From Larix kaempferi (Eukaryota > Streptophyta > Pinopsida > Pinales > Pinaceae): 64,000 nucleotides of DNA. Positions 1 to 10,546 of the stretch are shown here, one piece after another (position 1 is the stretch's first letter; each line of letters starts with the position of its first letter). The notes below the pieces were generated by a model. That model ran no database searches and was not told the DNA's origin. It saw nothing but the letters and a program-made list of their open reading frames with translations. Position numbers and translations under genes: made by a program. The stretch is from contig BSBM01000597.1 of NCBI GenBank assembly GCA_027924585.1, positions 4,975,501 through 5,039,500 on the forward strand, given 5' to 3'.

Positions 1-26
1 AGCTGCAGCTCCCATTCCTTTCATGA

Positions 27-1340
27 TTGAATCTTTCGGATCTTTCGAAGCTCACAAATGATCCGGTGTGTCACGAACCTAATTGGCCTCCAGTCCCTAC
101 CAAGCTCCCCTCAAACATTCCTAAGTTTGAAGGGAAAGGTGGTGAGGACCCGGGTGATCATGTCACAACGTTTCACCTTTGGTGCTCCTCCAACTCATTG
201 AATCATGATTCCATTAGATTGCAACTACTTCAATGCACCCTCACGGGGGCAGCCGCGAAGTGGTATGTTGAGTTTCCTGGAAACACTTATAGGGGTTTTA
301 ACGAGATCGCTTTGGTTTTCTTGGATCATTTCCAGTTGTCGGTTCGCTATGATACTGGTACTGAACTTTTGTCTACCTTCCGTCAGAATAAGGCCACACA
401 TATTTCTGACCACGTTCAAGAGTGGCATCGGCGGAAGAGGTTAGTGAAAGCCAACATTCCTCCAGAGTTTCTATTGGAATGGTTCCTCAAGTCTCTGCTC
501 CCATACATTGCTAAGGATGTTTCGATGTCTGACATTGTGACTGAGGAACAAGCCATCTTAAAAGTCCAGCAGTTAGACTTACTATACTCTCATTCTGGCA
601 TTTTGTATGACATTATTCCTAATGCACCGCGAACGCGCCATGAGCCTCAGTCAGTTCCTGGACTGCATGACGATGGCATTGTGGGATCCGCAAGCACTCG
701 CCCTGTAGATTTGGTGGCTAATCAAATGCAAAATTTATCGCTAAACTAGTCTAGTCCCGGACAGGTTCACACCTTGTCCACTTCCACCCCATCGTCCGAT
801 GTACACAATGTGCAATTGGCAAACCAATCAGGTAACCAGCAACCTAGTGGTAAGAAAAAGGGGAGAAACAACTGTAAGGGTGGAAACAATGGGAACAACA
901 ATAGCAATCGGAATACCCCTCGTAAGGATAATTCCAACCCTCCTCAGGAAGGCGGAAATGCTGGTGAGGAACCTAAACCTAGGCGTAAGGTGAAGTTTCC
1001 TTGTAAGCTTTGCGGGGAAGATCATCTTACTCACTTATGTCCTCGAATCGAAGAAGCATCGAAGCATTTGGAACAGAGCCCAGCTGTGTTAAAGGATCCC
1101 CTTCCTCATCATCAAAACATGGCTTCGCATGCTCCCACCACTGGTTATGGACCTACTGAGGTGGCAATGTCTTCTTCCAATACTGGTGGTTATGGATGTG
1201 TGAATATGGTTCAATCGGAGGTTAGTGTTGCCACTCGTCAACGTGATTATGGTGCACCACAACCTAATATGGGGAGTGAGCCTCCCCCTCCTCCTAACAA
1301 TTCCTTGCATATCGAGAAGCCTCTAATATGTCGTGGATAC
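27..1340 (+). pseudogene. gag: Gypsy A gag (capsid domain and zinc knuckle), broken
   Basis: The structural protein of the element. Residues near the middle of the first open stretch (AAAKWYVEFPG... then FLDHFQLS) fit the plant retrotransposon gag domain. After one stop near 749 the same frame resumes at 774 with a low-complexity basic Asn/Gly/Lys tract, followed by a nucleic-acid-binding knuckle CKLCGEDHLTHLC (CX2CX3HX4C, one residue shorter than the usual CX4H spacing). A TGA at 24-26 precedes the open frame and no convincing ATG is visible, so the true start is probably to the left. The gag frame runs to about 1490 only as an artefact. Near 1325-1340 this copy is about 4 bases shorter than the related gypsy D copy (63590-63630), which shifts the frame into the protease. 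Confidence 0.8.
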
Positions 1341-1877
1341 CGAAAGGTGTTCTTAAGCACTCTATGCATAATCTTAATGCTCGAGTCGCCCATAACTACT
1401 CCATCGTGGAAGACTTGGGCCAAACTCCGTGTGCCATGTCAACTCTTGAATTCTTACAGGCCTGTCCTTCTCAAAAGCATGCTCTTTTGAGTGCATTAGG
1501 AGTTCAGGATGGGGAAAGTCCCAGTGTTATCAAGTTTGACACTACTGATGTTCAACCTCGCTTACCTTACCACGTGGCTTTTCAAATCCAGGTGGCATGC
1601 CTTTAGAATTTTGTCAAACGTACGATGGTTGACGAAGGTGCTTCCACATCAATAATGTCATTAACTTGTTGGAAAGCTCTTGGCTCTCCTCCTCTACTCG
1701 CGTCTAGAACCACGTTCACTGTATTCGAAGGTTGGTCATTTAAGCCGCATGGAATTATCCCTTCCCTTGTTGTCTGCTTGGGAGGTAAATCTGTGCCTAT
1801 TGAATTCAAGGTGGTTGATGCGCCCATCGACTACAACCTTTTACTGGGTCGAAATTGGATGTATGCTATGAAGGCTA
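1328..1877 (+). pseudogene. Gypsy A gag-protease junction and retropepsin-like aspartic protease
   Basis: This would process the polyprotein. The segment 1328-1606 matches the region just upstream of protease in gypsy D (shared IPKG, QTPCAM, LEFLQ and PYHVAFQI). The protease follows: VDEGAS stands where retropepsins have the catalytic D-T/S-G triad, then a hydrophobic stretch, then YNLLLGRNWMYAM, the conserved C-terminal part. A stop near 1604 lies between the two segments. The VDEG form is also present in gypsy D (VVDEGTS), so it is a family trait and not damage. The coding frame is cut at 1877 by a solo LTR and resumes after 2723. Confidence 0.75.
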
Positions 1878-2718
1878 TGTTAGGATATTCCTATACTCCA
1901 TCCTAGTCCCACCAGTATTTTGATCATTTACATTTTCAGTCATGCATGCACCTTTTAGGGTTTGCATGCATTCTAGGGTTTGCATGCATTTTGCATGCAT
2001 CCCAGTCATCAGTCCAGCACCTAGTCCTCAGTTAGCCAGCCCCCAGGAGCTTCTCACTATTCAGTTTTAGCCCTCCAGTTGCTTAATGCGCCCTTCTTCC
2101 TTGATTTTAGGGAGCAACTCACCCTCCTTCACCTACCAGTCCAGTTGTCACTAAGTTACACTCAGTTACACTCAGTTACAGTCAGTTACAGTCAGTTACA
2201 CTTAGTTACACTCAGTTACACTCAGTTACAGTCAGTTACACTCAGTTACATTCAGTTACACTCAGTTACACTCAGTTACATTGAGTTACACTCAGTTACA
2301 TTGAGTTACACTCAGTTACACCTACCAGAGTTAGTTTGACTGATGGTTGACAGTTACTTGAGCATTGATGACTCCACTGATGATGATGAAGACTTCCAGT
2401 TGCGCTCCGATGATCATGAGGACACCTAGTTGTGCTCCGATGACACTCCAGTGATCCTTTGATCACTCCATGAAGGCTAATTCGAATTGCCACCTTAGGC
2501 ATTCGAATTCCTCATGCATTGTATTATTTATATGTCCATTTGTGATAAATAATCTAGTATGAATGAAGTATTATTGCTTCTATCTGAGTTCTACTGTACC
2601 ATATTATTCTGTTGCTCATTATACTGCATGTATCACTCTTCTTCTATTTTCTTGCTTAATCATAATTATTCTCTTGTGAGATACATCATCTCTTAGATCT
2701 GCTGTGAGGATTTTCACA
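1878..2718. mobile_element. Solo LTR inside gypsy A, TSD GGCTA
   Basis: The insertion begins TGTTAGGATATTCC, ends GGATTTTCACA, and is flanked by GGCTA at 1873-1877 and 2719-2723. Removing it together with one GGCTA joins the end of the protease to the sequence leading into VTIDQL, exactly as gypsy D reads without an insertion. It is 841 bp with no internal domain, so it is best read as a solo LTR left by LTR-LTR recombination. It contains a decamer minisatellite (2151-2320). Insert plus TSD is 846 bp, a multiple of three, so the downstream frame number is unchanged by chance. Orientation is uncertain. Confidence 0.85.
2151..2320. repeat. Decamer minisatellite, 17 units of 10 bp
   Basis: Seventeen consecutive 10-bp units of the form CTCAGTTACA, with variation mainly in the first three bases (CTC, GTC, CTT, TTC, TTG). 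There are no indels. The flanks on both sides contain ACCTACCAG, hinting that the array grew inside a short direct duplication. A reading frame stays open through the array, but it carries no protein signature. Confidence 0.95.
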
Positions 2719-2723
2719 GGCTA

Positions 2724-3580
2724 TTGCGTCTACTGTATTCAGAGTTATATGCTTTCCTCACGAAGGAAAGATTGTGACCATCGATCAGCTGGATTTCGTT
2801 AATTCCCCTTCCACAACATCCACAGGATCCATAGTCCCGCAAGTTACTCATTCTCAACCGACAACTGGGAACATGGGTGTTGGTATGTACCCTTCATTGA
2901 TGGGAACTTATGATTTTGCTACACCTATGAATTTTATTGGAACCATTTCTGACGATGCGTCTCCTCCTTTGCATAATATGTCATTCTAGACTTCCTATTT
3001 TAATGATCCATGGACTTTACCATCCACGAGTTCCACGTCTAGAGACATTACGCACGTCAGGATGTCTATGCCACTATCTGTAGCTGAGCTTGCTTACTAG
3101 CATATTCAACAAGCCACTGCAGAGCCGGATCTCTCTTCTTCTCAGACAATCGAGGAAGATCCCGTTACACTGCCAGTTTGGGAAGCCAACTTGTCTTGTT
3201 CACACGATTGCCTTGATGATACTTTACCTTCAGATGAAGCTATTATGGAGGCCATGTGTGGTAGTGAGAGGCCTTGGGAGGATATGCACCATCGCTCTTA
3301 TTTCCTTCCCAACCTTGAGCTCGCCGAACAAGAAGAGTTTAGGATGACTCTAGCAGAGATGGTTGGTCACCCTATGGCTCTTTTAGGGTCACATGATATT
3401 TTTGCGGAGGGGAATATGGCTAATATTTTCTCGACTACATCGATCATTGTCTCTCATACTCGTGGAAAGGTCGAGAATGTTTACATCGGTGACGATTGCA
3501 CTCCTGATGAGGTTACTATTTACATTGAATTGTTTATAGAACTCCGGGAAGCTTTCGCCTAGTCATATGAAGAGATTCCA
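2724..3580 (+). pseudogene. Gypsy A linker between protease and RT
   Basis: A conserved but poorly characterised stretch of the polyprotein. It holds a VTIDQL block just after the protease, a VGMYPSLMGTYDFATPMNFIG block (about 2874-2943), and a block with SDEAIMEAM, PWEDMHHRSYFLPNL and FAEGNMANI (about 3225-3420). It ends with ELREAFA before RT. All three blocks recur in gypsy D on the minus strand (62693-63040 and 55255-55683), which shows they belong to the element. Several stops interrupt it (for example near 2987 and 3560). No function is claimed for this stretch; it may be a spacer or the RT N-terminal extension. Confidence 0.65.
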
Positions 3581-4440
3581 GGAATAGACCCCTGCATTGT
3601 TGAACATGAATTTAGAACGTATCCCAACGCTAAACCGGTTCGACAATGCTTACGTGCTGTGAACCCTAGGAAAGCAGCCACTATCAAGTCAGAGGTGGAG
3701 AAATTGCTCAAAGATGGTTTTATCTACCCCGTTCCACTTACCGAATGGGTGTCAAACCCCGTTCCTATGGATAAGAAGCAGGGAACAATCCGAGTATGCA
3801 CTAATTTTAGAGATTTGAACCGTGCATGTCTGAAAGACAACTTCCCCACGCTATTCATCGATCAAATCTTGGATGCTTGTGCGGGAAGTGAGATTTTTTC
3901 ATTCATGGACGGCTTTTCGGGGTATAACCAGATTCAAATCAAACCCGAGGACCAACATAAGACAACTTTCATTTGTCCTTGGGGAATTTTTGCATATCAG
4001 AAAATGCCCTTCGGCCTTAAAAACCCCAGAGCTACATTTTAGCGTGCCATGACCTACGCCTTTCATGATCTTAAAAAGATTATGGAGGTTTTCTTGGATG
4101 ATCTTTCCGGCCATTCTTGTAAGAGAATGGACCACCCCAAGCACCTTCACATGATTCTAGAACGATGTATACGCTACAAGATTCGATTGAATCCCAACAA
4201 GTGCATCTTTGCTATAAGGACTGGTCGCCTTCTGGGCTTCATAGTTTCAAAAGAGGGTATTAGAGTCAATCCTCTTAAAGTTGAGGCAATACTTCGGTTA
4301 CCTCCTCCGCGTAAATTGTTACAACTTCAGAGCCTCAAAGGGAGAGCCACTTTTCTACGCCGTTTCGTAGTCAATTATGCTAATCTTACCAAAGGTTTCG
4401 CACGCTTATTGAAGAAAGACACACCCTTTATCTAGGATGA
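3581..4440 (+). pseudogene. Gypsy A reverse transcriptase, interrupted by stops
   Basis: RNA-dependent DNA polymerase. Visible motifs in order are VNPRKAATIKSEVEKLL, PVPMDKKQGTIRVCTNFRDLN (fingers), FSFMDGFSGYNQI with the first catalytic Asp, MPFGLKNPRATF, and VFLDDLSGHS, the FLDD form of the YxDD box. LGFIVSKEGIRVNP and the FLRRFV connection to RNase H follow. A TAG at 4040-4042 replaces the Gln expected after ATF, and a TAG at 4433-4435 sits where Trp is normally found. Both fit single C-to-T or G-to-A changes in a frame with no indels. The enzyme would be inactive. Confidence 0.9.
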
Positions 4441-5095
4441 CCAAGCCCAATAGTCTTTCGACGCCCTTAAGAAAGCTTTGGTATCATCCCCTGTGATTAG
4501 TCCACTAGACTTTGCACGAGATTTTATCCTTTATGTGGCCGCATCTCAAGAGACTATTGGCATGGTCTTGGTTCAGGTTGATGATGCGCTTGTCGAACAT
4601 GTCATCTATTACCTCAGTCAAAATCTAGTAGACGTTGAGCTAAGATATACTCATGTGGAAAAGTTGGCACTTGCGACTATTCATTCAGTCCAATGGTTAC
4701 GACATTACATTTTTCTTAGAACAACCACAGTTGTCACGCATATCAATCCGTTTCATTTCATGCTATCACGACGCCTGATATGGGGGAAGTACAATAAATG
4801 GATTGTGATCCTTCAGGAGTTCGATCTCGATTTTGCTTCGGTGAAATCGGTGAAATCGTTGGTGTTTGTTGAGCTTATGTCGGACCTCCCAAGACTTTAT
4901 GAGGATGTCATTCATGAAGATTCCTTTGTGGATGAGCACTTATTTATTATCTTGTCCGAGGACCCTTGGTATGGGGATGTCATTGTATATCTCCAAACTT
5001 TGAAGTTTCCTCTACATTATTCACAAGATGAGCGATGGCGTGTGAAACATCACACTAAATATTATACTATCGTCGGTGACACTTTGTATCGCTGA
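4441..5095 (+). pseudogene. Gypsy A RNase H (first copy)
   Basis: The gypsy-type RNase H that follows RT. ISPLDFARDFILYVAAS carries a divergent start of the domain, with Val-Ala-Ala in place of the usual first catalytic Asp region. It continues with IYYLSQNLVDVELRYTHVEKLALATIHSVQWLRHYI, the conserved block with the catalytic Glu position, then a connection domain. A TAG near 4451 and a TGA at 5093-5095 interrupt the frame. The loss of a clear first Asp fits the known pattern in elements that carry a second RNase H, but whether it is inactive here is inference. Confidence 0.75.
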
Positions 5096-6211
5096 GGAAA
5101 GGACTCTATTCTCTATCGTTGCTTAACTCACGAAGAATCGGAGCGGGTGCTTAATGATTGCCATGCAGGGGCGTGTGGCGGTCACTTATCCAGGCTTGCT
5201 ACAACCCAACGTATTATGCGAGTTGGTTAATTTTGGCTTTCAATCTTTAAATATTGTATTAATGCTGTGAAGAGATGCCACCCTTGCCAGGTGTTTTCTT
5301 GGAACGTATGCTCGCATCTAGCACCCCTTCATCCGGTCGTCACCGTCGGTCCCTTCACCAAGTGGGGGGTGGATTTCATGGATTGCAAACTAGCTTCGAC
5401 TGGGGGGCATCACCATATTATAGTGGTCGTGGACTACTTTTCCAAATGGGATGAGGCCATGCCTACTGTAAAAGACGATGGTGCTACAACAGCCCATTTC
5501 ATGTTCAATCAAATTATTACTCGGTTTGGTATTCCGAAAGAGATTGTCATTGACCATGGCAGTCACTTTTAGAACAAAATGATGGAGGATTTGTCTCTCA
5601 AGCTTGGGTTTCGTCAAGAACACTCATCTTCTTATCATCCCCAAGCAAATGGTCAAGTTGAAGCAGTTAATAAGTCTTTGAAGACCATTCTCCAACGTAC
5701 CATCCAACAAAGCAAGAACAATTGGCACATCATGTTATATCCTACTTTGTGGGTGTATCAAACCGCAGTCAAGACTGCCACCGGGTTCTCACCGTTTCAG
5801 CTAGTTCATGGTGTGGAGTCACTTTTATTGATTGAATGCGAAATCCCTTTGCTTAAAATAGACATAGAGCTCCTCCCTGATACGACGGGTCTTGAGCAAC
5901 GTTTAATCCACCTTGAGCAGCTTGACGAGCAGCGTCGAGATGCTACCATGGCTATAGATGCCAACAAACATCGTGTTAAGGTTTAGTGCGATAGGTCTGT
6001 CCATCCCAGACAATATGCTAAAGGTGACTTGGTCCTCTTATATGACCAAGCTAAAGAACCCCTGGGCGCAGGAAAGTTCAACCCCATGTGGCACGGTCCT
6101 TACATTGTGAGGCGTGTCCTGGAAAAAGGAGCCTATGAATTAGAAGACTATGAGAGGATTGTCTTGAAGGAGCCTAGAAATGGTCTCTACCTCAAACGGT
6201 ATTACGCTTGA
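5096..6211 (+). pseudogene. Gypsy A integrase
   Basis: DNA integration enzyme. The N-terminal HHCC zinc site is visible as H...H (DCHAGACGGHL) and later CHPCQ (about 5150-5290). The core has WGVDFMD (first Asp), VIDHGSHF (second Asp) and HPQANGQVEAVNKSLK (catalytic Glu), the D,D(35)E arrangement. The C-terminal part contains KGDLVLLYDQAK and FNPMWHGPYIVRRVLEKGAYELED, the GPY/F-type module. No chromodomain follows. Stops at about 5228, 5570 and 5984 disrupt the frame, which otherwise stays in register with RT. Confidence 0.88.
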
Positions 6212-6322
6212 ACCTCTGGTTCATGCTAATACTTTTGTATACTACTGTATAGTTACTTCTGTACATAGTTTAGCTTTCTCTTGGTTTTCTGGTCTGCTGA
6301 TTAGCTTCCGTTTGATTGACAG

Positions 6323-6751
6323 ATGTCAGCAGAGTTTCCTACATTCTTAGGATTCGCGGATGGTGCTAGCCGTCATACGCAGTAGCTTGCTTCTGCTGCT
6401 TGGGTTATTTTCTCACCTGACCACCTAGTTGTGTCCTCAGGAGGTGCTTGTCTCGGTCCTAAATCTAACAATGTGGCTGAGTATAGTGCAGTGATTGAGC
6501 TACTTTGGGATGCTATTTCACATAGTATCCAATCTTTAGAAGTCCACCTAGATTCACAACTAGTTGTGTCTTAGCTGAATGGGCAGTACCGTGTGCAAGA
6601 TCCTACACTACTACGAAAATTCCTAAGGGTAAGACTCTTGGAATGACATTTTGTTTCAATTATGTACATTCATGTTCCAAGAAGTGTTAATCATATATCT
6701 GATGCATACGCTAACTATGTATTAGATTGGCATTTGTCACATTCACAATGA
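6323..6751 (+). pseudogene. Second, archaeal-like RNase H domain downstream of integrase (gypsy A)
   Basis: After the integrase C-terminus an ATG at 6323 opens a frame, in register with pol, that reads as an RNase H of the plant/archaeal-like kind. GFADGASR holds the first Asp, NNVAEYSAVIELL the Glu, VHLDSQLVV the second Asp, and VNHISDAYAN the final Asp. Three in-frame stops (codons about 6383, 6572 and 6638) break it. At 6572 the stop precedes LNG, where Gln is usual, so CAG to TAG is likely. Extra RNase H domains of this kind are known in Tat elements and plant L1 LINEs. Here it lies after integrase and not between RNase H and integrase. Confidence 0.75.
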
Positions 6752-7222
6752 AGCACACAAATAAAAGAAGACATTCATACATTTGTACATACACACATAT
6801 AGTAGAACTGGAGAACCAAAGTTTTTTATAAATAATATGTCCAAAATGGTAGTGTCATGATACAAAACTAGAGCCCTTAGCACTAAAAAATATACATATC
6901 GGTACAAAAATGAGATCCTGAGATATCTACTCCCTACGAGGAGGCTTAGCTGCCGCCCCGACAGGATGTGTCTGATAAAAGTAATGCACTGCATTTGCGA
7001 CACGCTGCAATAGTCGCACCCAGTTGCTCGGCACCACCACTACTTGGTGCCGCATATCCTCTGGAAGTTGCGCCACCTCTTCCTGTGGTACCCTGGCAGT
7101 CATCCGTGATATGTTGGACCGCAGAGTCTGTAGTGTCCGCTCTGCTGTAGCACCTACCATCTCATCACCCCTGCCCCAGCGACGATGTCTCAAAAAACCA
7201 TTAGGTCTCACTAGGCCCTTGT

Positions 7223-7343
7223 CTGCGAGCAAACAGTCAAACATTAATACATGATACTACCCCCAAAATGATTTTTGCATTTACATCTATAATAAAAAAT
7301 CCATAAAAATTTAATATACCAAAAACCTAAAAAGAGCACTCAC
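7223..7343 (-). other. Predicted intron in the antisense gene
   Basis: 121 bp, G|GTGAGT at the donor and a T-rich stretch then GCAG at the acceptor. Removal restores a continuous frame between exon 2 and exon 3; without removal the stretch contains several stops. It is AT-rich compared with the exons. Confidence 0.6.
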
Positions 7344-8205
7344 CAATGTCTCCAAACACTGCATCTAGTGGGAGCGGCATGTCTTGATCCTGCCGAAAGT
7401 CTATCCCTGCATAGGGGTAGTCATCTATCGCTATGATTTGTCGATCCCACTAGTAAAAGAACTCCTCTGTATATGGTGATGCCTGATGGCCACCACCCTG
7501 TCACGTCAAGACCTCGGCCCACCGGGTCATGGCTGGGTCGCGAAGACTATGAGGAGGGACCTCAACCCTCAAACTGAGCCCTAGAACTAGCTCGAAGAAG
7601 AAGCTGCACAGAATACTGCCATACCCAAAGTTTTTCACATCCCCCTGCTTGCACTCTGTCAGCTGGGTCTTCATGGACCCCAGTAGCGTAGTACACCAGT
7701 CAAATATCATAGGCTGCAGACACTGTGATGCATAGAACATAGCTGACTTGGATGCCTGGTGAAGAGCTTTTGATCCAGTGATCCACACTAAAGTTTCCAC
7801 GACAACCTTCATACTCAGGTTGAATATGGCTCAGATGGGAACCTGACTTCCCACTGCCCGAGTATTTGGAACACAATACCTCTCTATGTAGTCGGGGATG
7901 GTGATCCCACCACCCACAGTTGGAGACCAAAGTATTTCCACCTCACCTCGGTGGGACAAACCTGTGATGAAATAGATATCTTCCACCTCCAGTGAAAGTA
8001 TTTTCCCATCTAGGTTGAAGTTTTGTGCATCAACATCCCAATAGTCTATCAAACGACGAAGCAATAGGTTTTGGGCCCTCAAACCCCCTATGCTCCAAAA
8101 TTTGTATAAACCACATGCTTGTAGTGCTTGTTGTGCACGCACATCATTCCAAATGGCGTAATCTACTAGGTCATGTTCTCTCTCTCTCTCCACTCTAGAA
8201 CCATC

Positions 8206-8471
8206 CTGGAAAGAGAAAAACCCAAATATTTAGTCAGTTTTGCTTAAAAAACTAGCTTCATGGCCATACCCGTGGGCAATTGTGCTCACAGAGGTGGGTA
8301 CCCACGGTCAATGTGTGCGTTGACTGCGCATACCCAGCCCTACCCATGACCCGCATAGTTATAGCCCGTAGGTAGCGCCGTAACCATGTAGGGCATGGCC
8401 AAATTTTTTTTTTAACCAATGAAAAATGAAATAAAAACATTGAAATGGAAGGTGGGGATGAGATTACCAAC
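8206..8471 (-). other. Predicted upstream intron in the antisense gene
   Basis: 266 bp, beginning GTTGGTAATC and ending CTCTTTCCAG, phase 0. It contains an A-rich tract on the coding strand. The exon in front is short: a TAG lies about 18 codons upstream and no start codon is seen, so either another exon exists or the true start is within exon 2. Confidence 0.4.
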
Positions 8472-8530
8472 CTGCTCCTGACGGTTCGATGATCGGATGC
8501 CCGTAGCTCCCGGAATCAACAGCTAAACTT

Positions 8531-10546
8531 TGAGGTGAAAACTAACCACAAAACTCCAAACAGGTGAATAATAAAAATGAATTGTAAATTGTAAATTTTT
8601 GTTACTATTTATAATTTTCAAAACCCACTTGTCTATAGTTTTTTCTTAATGTTGTTTTGGACTAATACAATGTCATGGAGTAGCATTTTTGACCAGATCT
8701 CTTCGGTGAAAGTTGTTCCCGAGCGTTTAACACCTACGGCAGGTATGTTTCACACCTGACATATAGGTTAGATGTCATTTTCACATGCATTATGCATTTG
8801 ACTTTTTGACCACTTTCATAAACCCTAGGTGCGACCCCGCTTCTTAACGGACACGAAACCTTCACACTGTTATAGAAGTGTCGTTATGTGGCGGTAGGGC
8901 CTTTCCGAACATGGGTACCCTAGATAGAACCCCTTTTTGCATTCTAGTTCCCATGCCGTTGTTTGTCCTTAGGATTGGGAGTCCTTTGTAGTTACGCCGT
9001 GACATTGCGATAAAGACTCATACTCTACTTTGTCTTATGCTGGCCATCTCCCATAAGGACTCCCCTGTTTATATCAAGTTGTGATTGCATTGCATCATCC
9101 TGCTTGCTGCTTGAGCCTTGTGCTGGCTCCCGCTTACTCTATTATTATCTTGGTGCCTGAGAACTTTTTCCCTGTCAAGCCCTACAGAGCTTACATTTTC
9201 CCTCCACAATTTGATAACCTTTTGACCCTGAGGGAACATTTCCTCCGAGTGTCCACATCTTGCATGCACTTCCACTGCTTGCAACTAGTCTGCTCACTAT
9301 TTGACACTCGTTCCCTCACTTGTTGTACTATAAGCAATTTTATTCTTTTTCAAGCTTTCCCAAATATGAAAAAGACCAAAAAAATCAAATATTCCAAAAA
9401 TCCGGACAAGATTATGGTTACTACTTCCTGTTGGCAGCTGTTGTGTCGCCTTTGAACAAAGCATTCATTCCACTCCATACATTATGAGTCGGGACTATAG
9501 TTGGACCTTAGGAGCTGTACTTGTTTCTCAGTGTACTCCACCGATTGTTTAAGCTTCCAGTCATTATGGAGCCCTTTGTGATGCCTCCTGCATCACACAG
9601 TCTATATCGAGTCTATGCTACCTGAGTCTATCCATCTGCTCATGCTCTTGTTCAAACAAAGTTCTGAAACCAGAGTCGGCCACTCCTCAGATCTCTTGAC
9701 TATTGCATGTCGGCCATCCTTATTGAGTCATTCCATTTCACCTGAGATCTTCCAAATCTTTCAGCATAGCTGTTACCTCATGCTAGTTGATGGGGGATGC
9801 CTTAATGCCCTCCTTCAGTGAGTCTCGTTTCGTCGACTTCAACCCATTTATTCCGGAACTTGAGGCTTAGAGTTCGGTTGAGTACTTTGAGGCTTGCAGT
9901 CATTAGTGGAAGGTTCTCTCGCCATCGACAGTTTTGGGAATACATCAATGTCCCCTAATTGATGGATTCATCCTAGTGTTCAACTTCAACTCATCTATTC
10001 ACACTCCGATGATTGTGCTCTGTGCCTTGATGCCCATTTTCATTATTGGTGGGTTATCTCGCGTCTGTTAACGGTATACATCATTGACCGGTAATCAAAC
10101 AATGTCACATCAGGTTTGACCTCAAATCCTTTATTCACTTGATGGGATTTTCACCGTTGAAGACTTGTGTAGAAGACCCCGGGCGATAGTGGCATTTAGT
10201 ATGCTACTTATGACGATGACTTTACATCTGAGATATCACCTCTTAGATATCAACAGTTTGTACCTCCAGTTTGCACCAGTTGTTTCCTTTTCAGCAGGAG
10301 ACCATATCTTACTGTAGAGGGATCATGGCTATGATCACTTATGACATGTATTCACTATGTACTTCCTATTCATGGCCATTGTATCAGATTGTTGTACTAC
10401 CGACATGTATTCAGGGATACTATTGTACTATGATGAGTGAGCTGCTCTTTCCACTTGTGTCTCCATCACTCCACTTCTGAGATCTTTTTATAATGTATTT
10501 TGGCCATCGTAGCATCAATCTATGACCTCACACATTAGGGGGCATC
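8531..10546 (+). other. Long non-coding 3' region of gypsy A
   Basis: About 2 kb between the antisense gene and the polypurine tract. Short open frames are scattered on both strands, but none shows a domain or composition bias. Long 3' non-coding regions are typical of Tat elements. The promoter of the antisense gene, if there was one, should lie in the right part of this stretch; no clear promoter was identified. Confidence 0.6.
10533..10546 (+). promoter_or_regulatory. Polypurine tract of gypsy A
   Basis: ATTAGGGGGCATC immediately precedes TGTTACAACG, the LTR start. The purine run AGGGGG is the expected primer for plus-strand synthesis. Confidence 0.7.

Larger units (their letters stand above)
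6927..8520 (-). pseudogene. Antisense gene in gypsy A: plant mobile domain-like protein with two predicted introns
   Basis: On the strand opposite pol, exon 2 (8205 down to 7344) is free of indels. It begins after TTTCCAG and encodes about 287 codons with blocks such as LVDYAIWNDVRAQQALQACG, LLLRRLIDYWDV and ILSLEVEDIYFITGLSHRGE, which resemble the plant mobile domain found in MAIN/MAIL proteins and some transposons. At 7343 a GTGAGT donor opens a 121-bp intron ending TCGCAG at 7223. Joining G to AC keeps the frame, and exon 3 ends at a stop at 6927. A short upstream exon (about 8472-8520) is possible. Exon 2 contains three stops (about 7828, 7498 and 7440), so this copy is dead. The function is unknown. 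Tat elements such as Grande are known to carry antisense genes. Confidence 0.6.

Noticed and set aside
2079-2339. 86-codon open frame through the decamer array
   Set aside because: It is open only because the repeat lacks stops; it is in a different frame from pol and lies inside the solo LTR.
9081-9455. 124-codon plus-strand frame in the gypsy A 3' region
   Set aside because: No recognisable motif, and overlapping frames on both strands of similar length indicate chance.
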